DNA of 5,390 nt from an uncultured Collinsella sp. GTDB taxonomy: Bacteria; Actinomycetota; Coriobacteriia; Coriobacteriales; Coriobacteriaceae. A program made the translations under genes and the position numbers. The notes under the pieces were generated by a model. It did not search any database. It saw only the letters and a program-made list of their open reading frames with translations, and was not told the origin of the DNA. Positions 5,067 to 5,390 of this stretch are shown piece by piece (within the stretch, counting starts at the first letter, position 1; each line of letters begins with the position of its first letter). The DNA lies in assembly GCA_900551975.1 (NCBI GenBank), contig URYA01000120.1, forward strand, positions 1-5,390, in the 5' to 3' direction.

Positions 5067-5390
5067 ATGGACGACCTTTTTTCTGCCTCGACGCGCGAGC
5101 GTTCCTTTAAAAATGCGCCGCTCGCGGTGCGCATGCGACCCAATTCGCTCGACGAGTACGTGGGCCAGCAAAAGGCCGTCGGTAAGGGCTCATGGTTGCG
5201 TGCCGCGATCGAGCACGACGTGCTTTCGAGCGTGATTCTGTACGGGCCAGCCGGTACGGGTAAGACGACGCTGGCCCACATTATCGCCAACCATACCAAG
5301 AGCGAGTTTGTTGAGGTCAGCGCCGTCACGGGTACCGTGAAGGACCTGCGTCGTGTGATTGATGAGGCCAAGACGCGCCTGAATACGTAC
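5067..5390 (+). CDS. rarA: Replication-associated recombination protein A (AAA+ ATPase), 5' part
   Basis: The gene runs off the window, so only the first 108 codons are seen (110 if started at 5061). RarA/MgsA is a cytoplasmic AAA+ ATPase of the RarA/Mgs1/WRNIP1 family, related to clamp-loader subunits, acting at stalled replication forks and interacting with SSB. The visible part has the family N-terminal signature PLAVRMRPNSLDEYVGQ (18-34 from 5067), the Walker A motif GPAGTGKT (60-67), and the segment EVSAVTGTVKDLR (83-95), typical of this family. Walker B, the sensors and the C-terminal tetramerisation domain lie outside. Possible starts in frame are TTG 5049, ATG 5052, ATG 5061 and ATG 5067. 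Only 5067 has an SD-like GGGA (5058-5061) at a usable distance of five bases, so it is preferred, but not firmly. The neighbouring dGTPase-like gene fits a replication-maintenance context. Confidence 0.9.
   Translation, partial: MDDLFSASTRERSFKNAPLAVRMRPNSLDEYVGQQKAVGKGSWLRAAIEHDVLSSVILYGPAGTGKTTLAHIIANHTKSEFVEVSAVTGTVKDLRRVIDEAKTRLNTY

Overview
The window looks like chromosomal DNA from a moderately GC-rich bacterium. Codon use favours G or C at third positions, SD sequences are good, and genes are closely spaced on one strand. The gene content and protein sequences resemble class Coriobacteriia (Actinomycetota), most likely Collinsella or a near relative. That placement rests on recollection of family sequences, not on a search. 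I see no mobile element, CRISPR array, tRNA or rRNA.

All six recognisable genes are on the + strand. Positions 1-231 carry no convincing gene: a terminator-like hairpin (43-71) probably closes an upstream unit, and a promoter-like region with a 9-bp direct repeat leads into lspA. lspA (232-831, lipoprotein signal peptidase) overlaps rluD (831-1844, RluA-family rRNA pseudouridine synthase) by one base in a TAATG junction, so the pair is almost certainly one operon. After an 82-base gap with a candidate promoter comes a membrane-embedded GT2 glycosyltransferase (1927-3222) with the motif set of processive polysaccharide synthases. A long hairpin with a T-run (3231-3272) ends that unit.

A minimal type IV prepilin peptidase (A24 family, 3304-3726) follows with a very strong SD but no clear promoter of its own. 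Then comes an HD-domain dGTPase-like protein (3758-5005), and finally the 5' end of rarA/mgsA, an AAA+ ATPase gene cut by the window edge (from about 5067). The dGTPase and rarA share a theme of dNTP pools and replication stress. LspA and the prepilin peptidase are both aspartyl membrane proteases that process exported precursors, but their substrates are not encoded here. The glycosyltransferase has no polysaccharide partner genes in view.

I did not find a clearly novel multi-gene system. The items most worth a second look are the hairpin between the glycosyltransferase and the prepilin peptidase, the orphan minimal prepilin peptidase, the divergent dGTPase next to rarA, the orphan processive-type synthase, and a few short repeats or palindromes in promoter regions.
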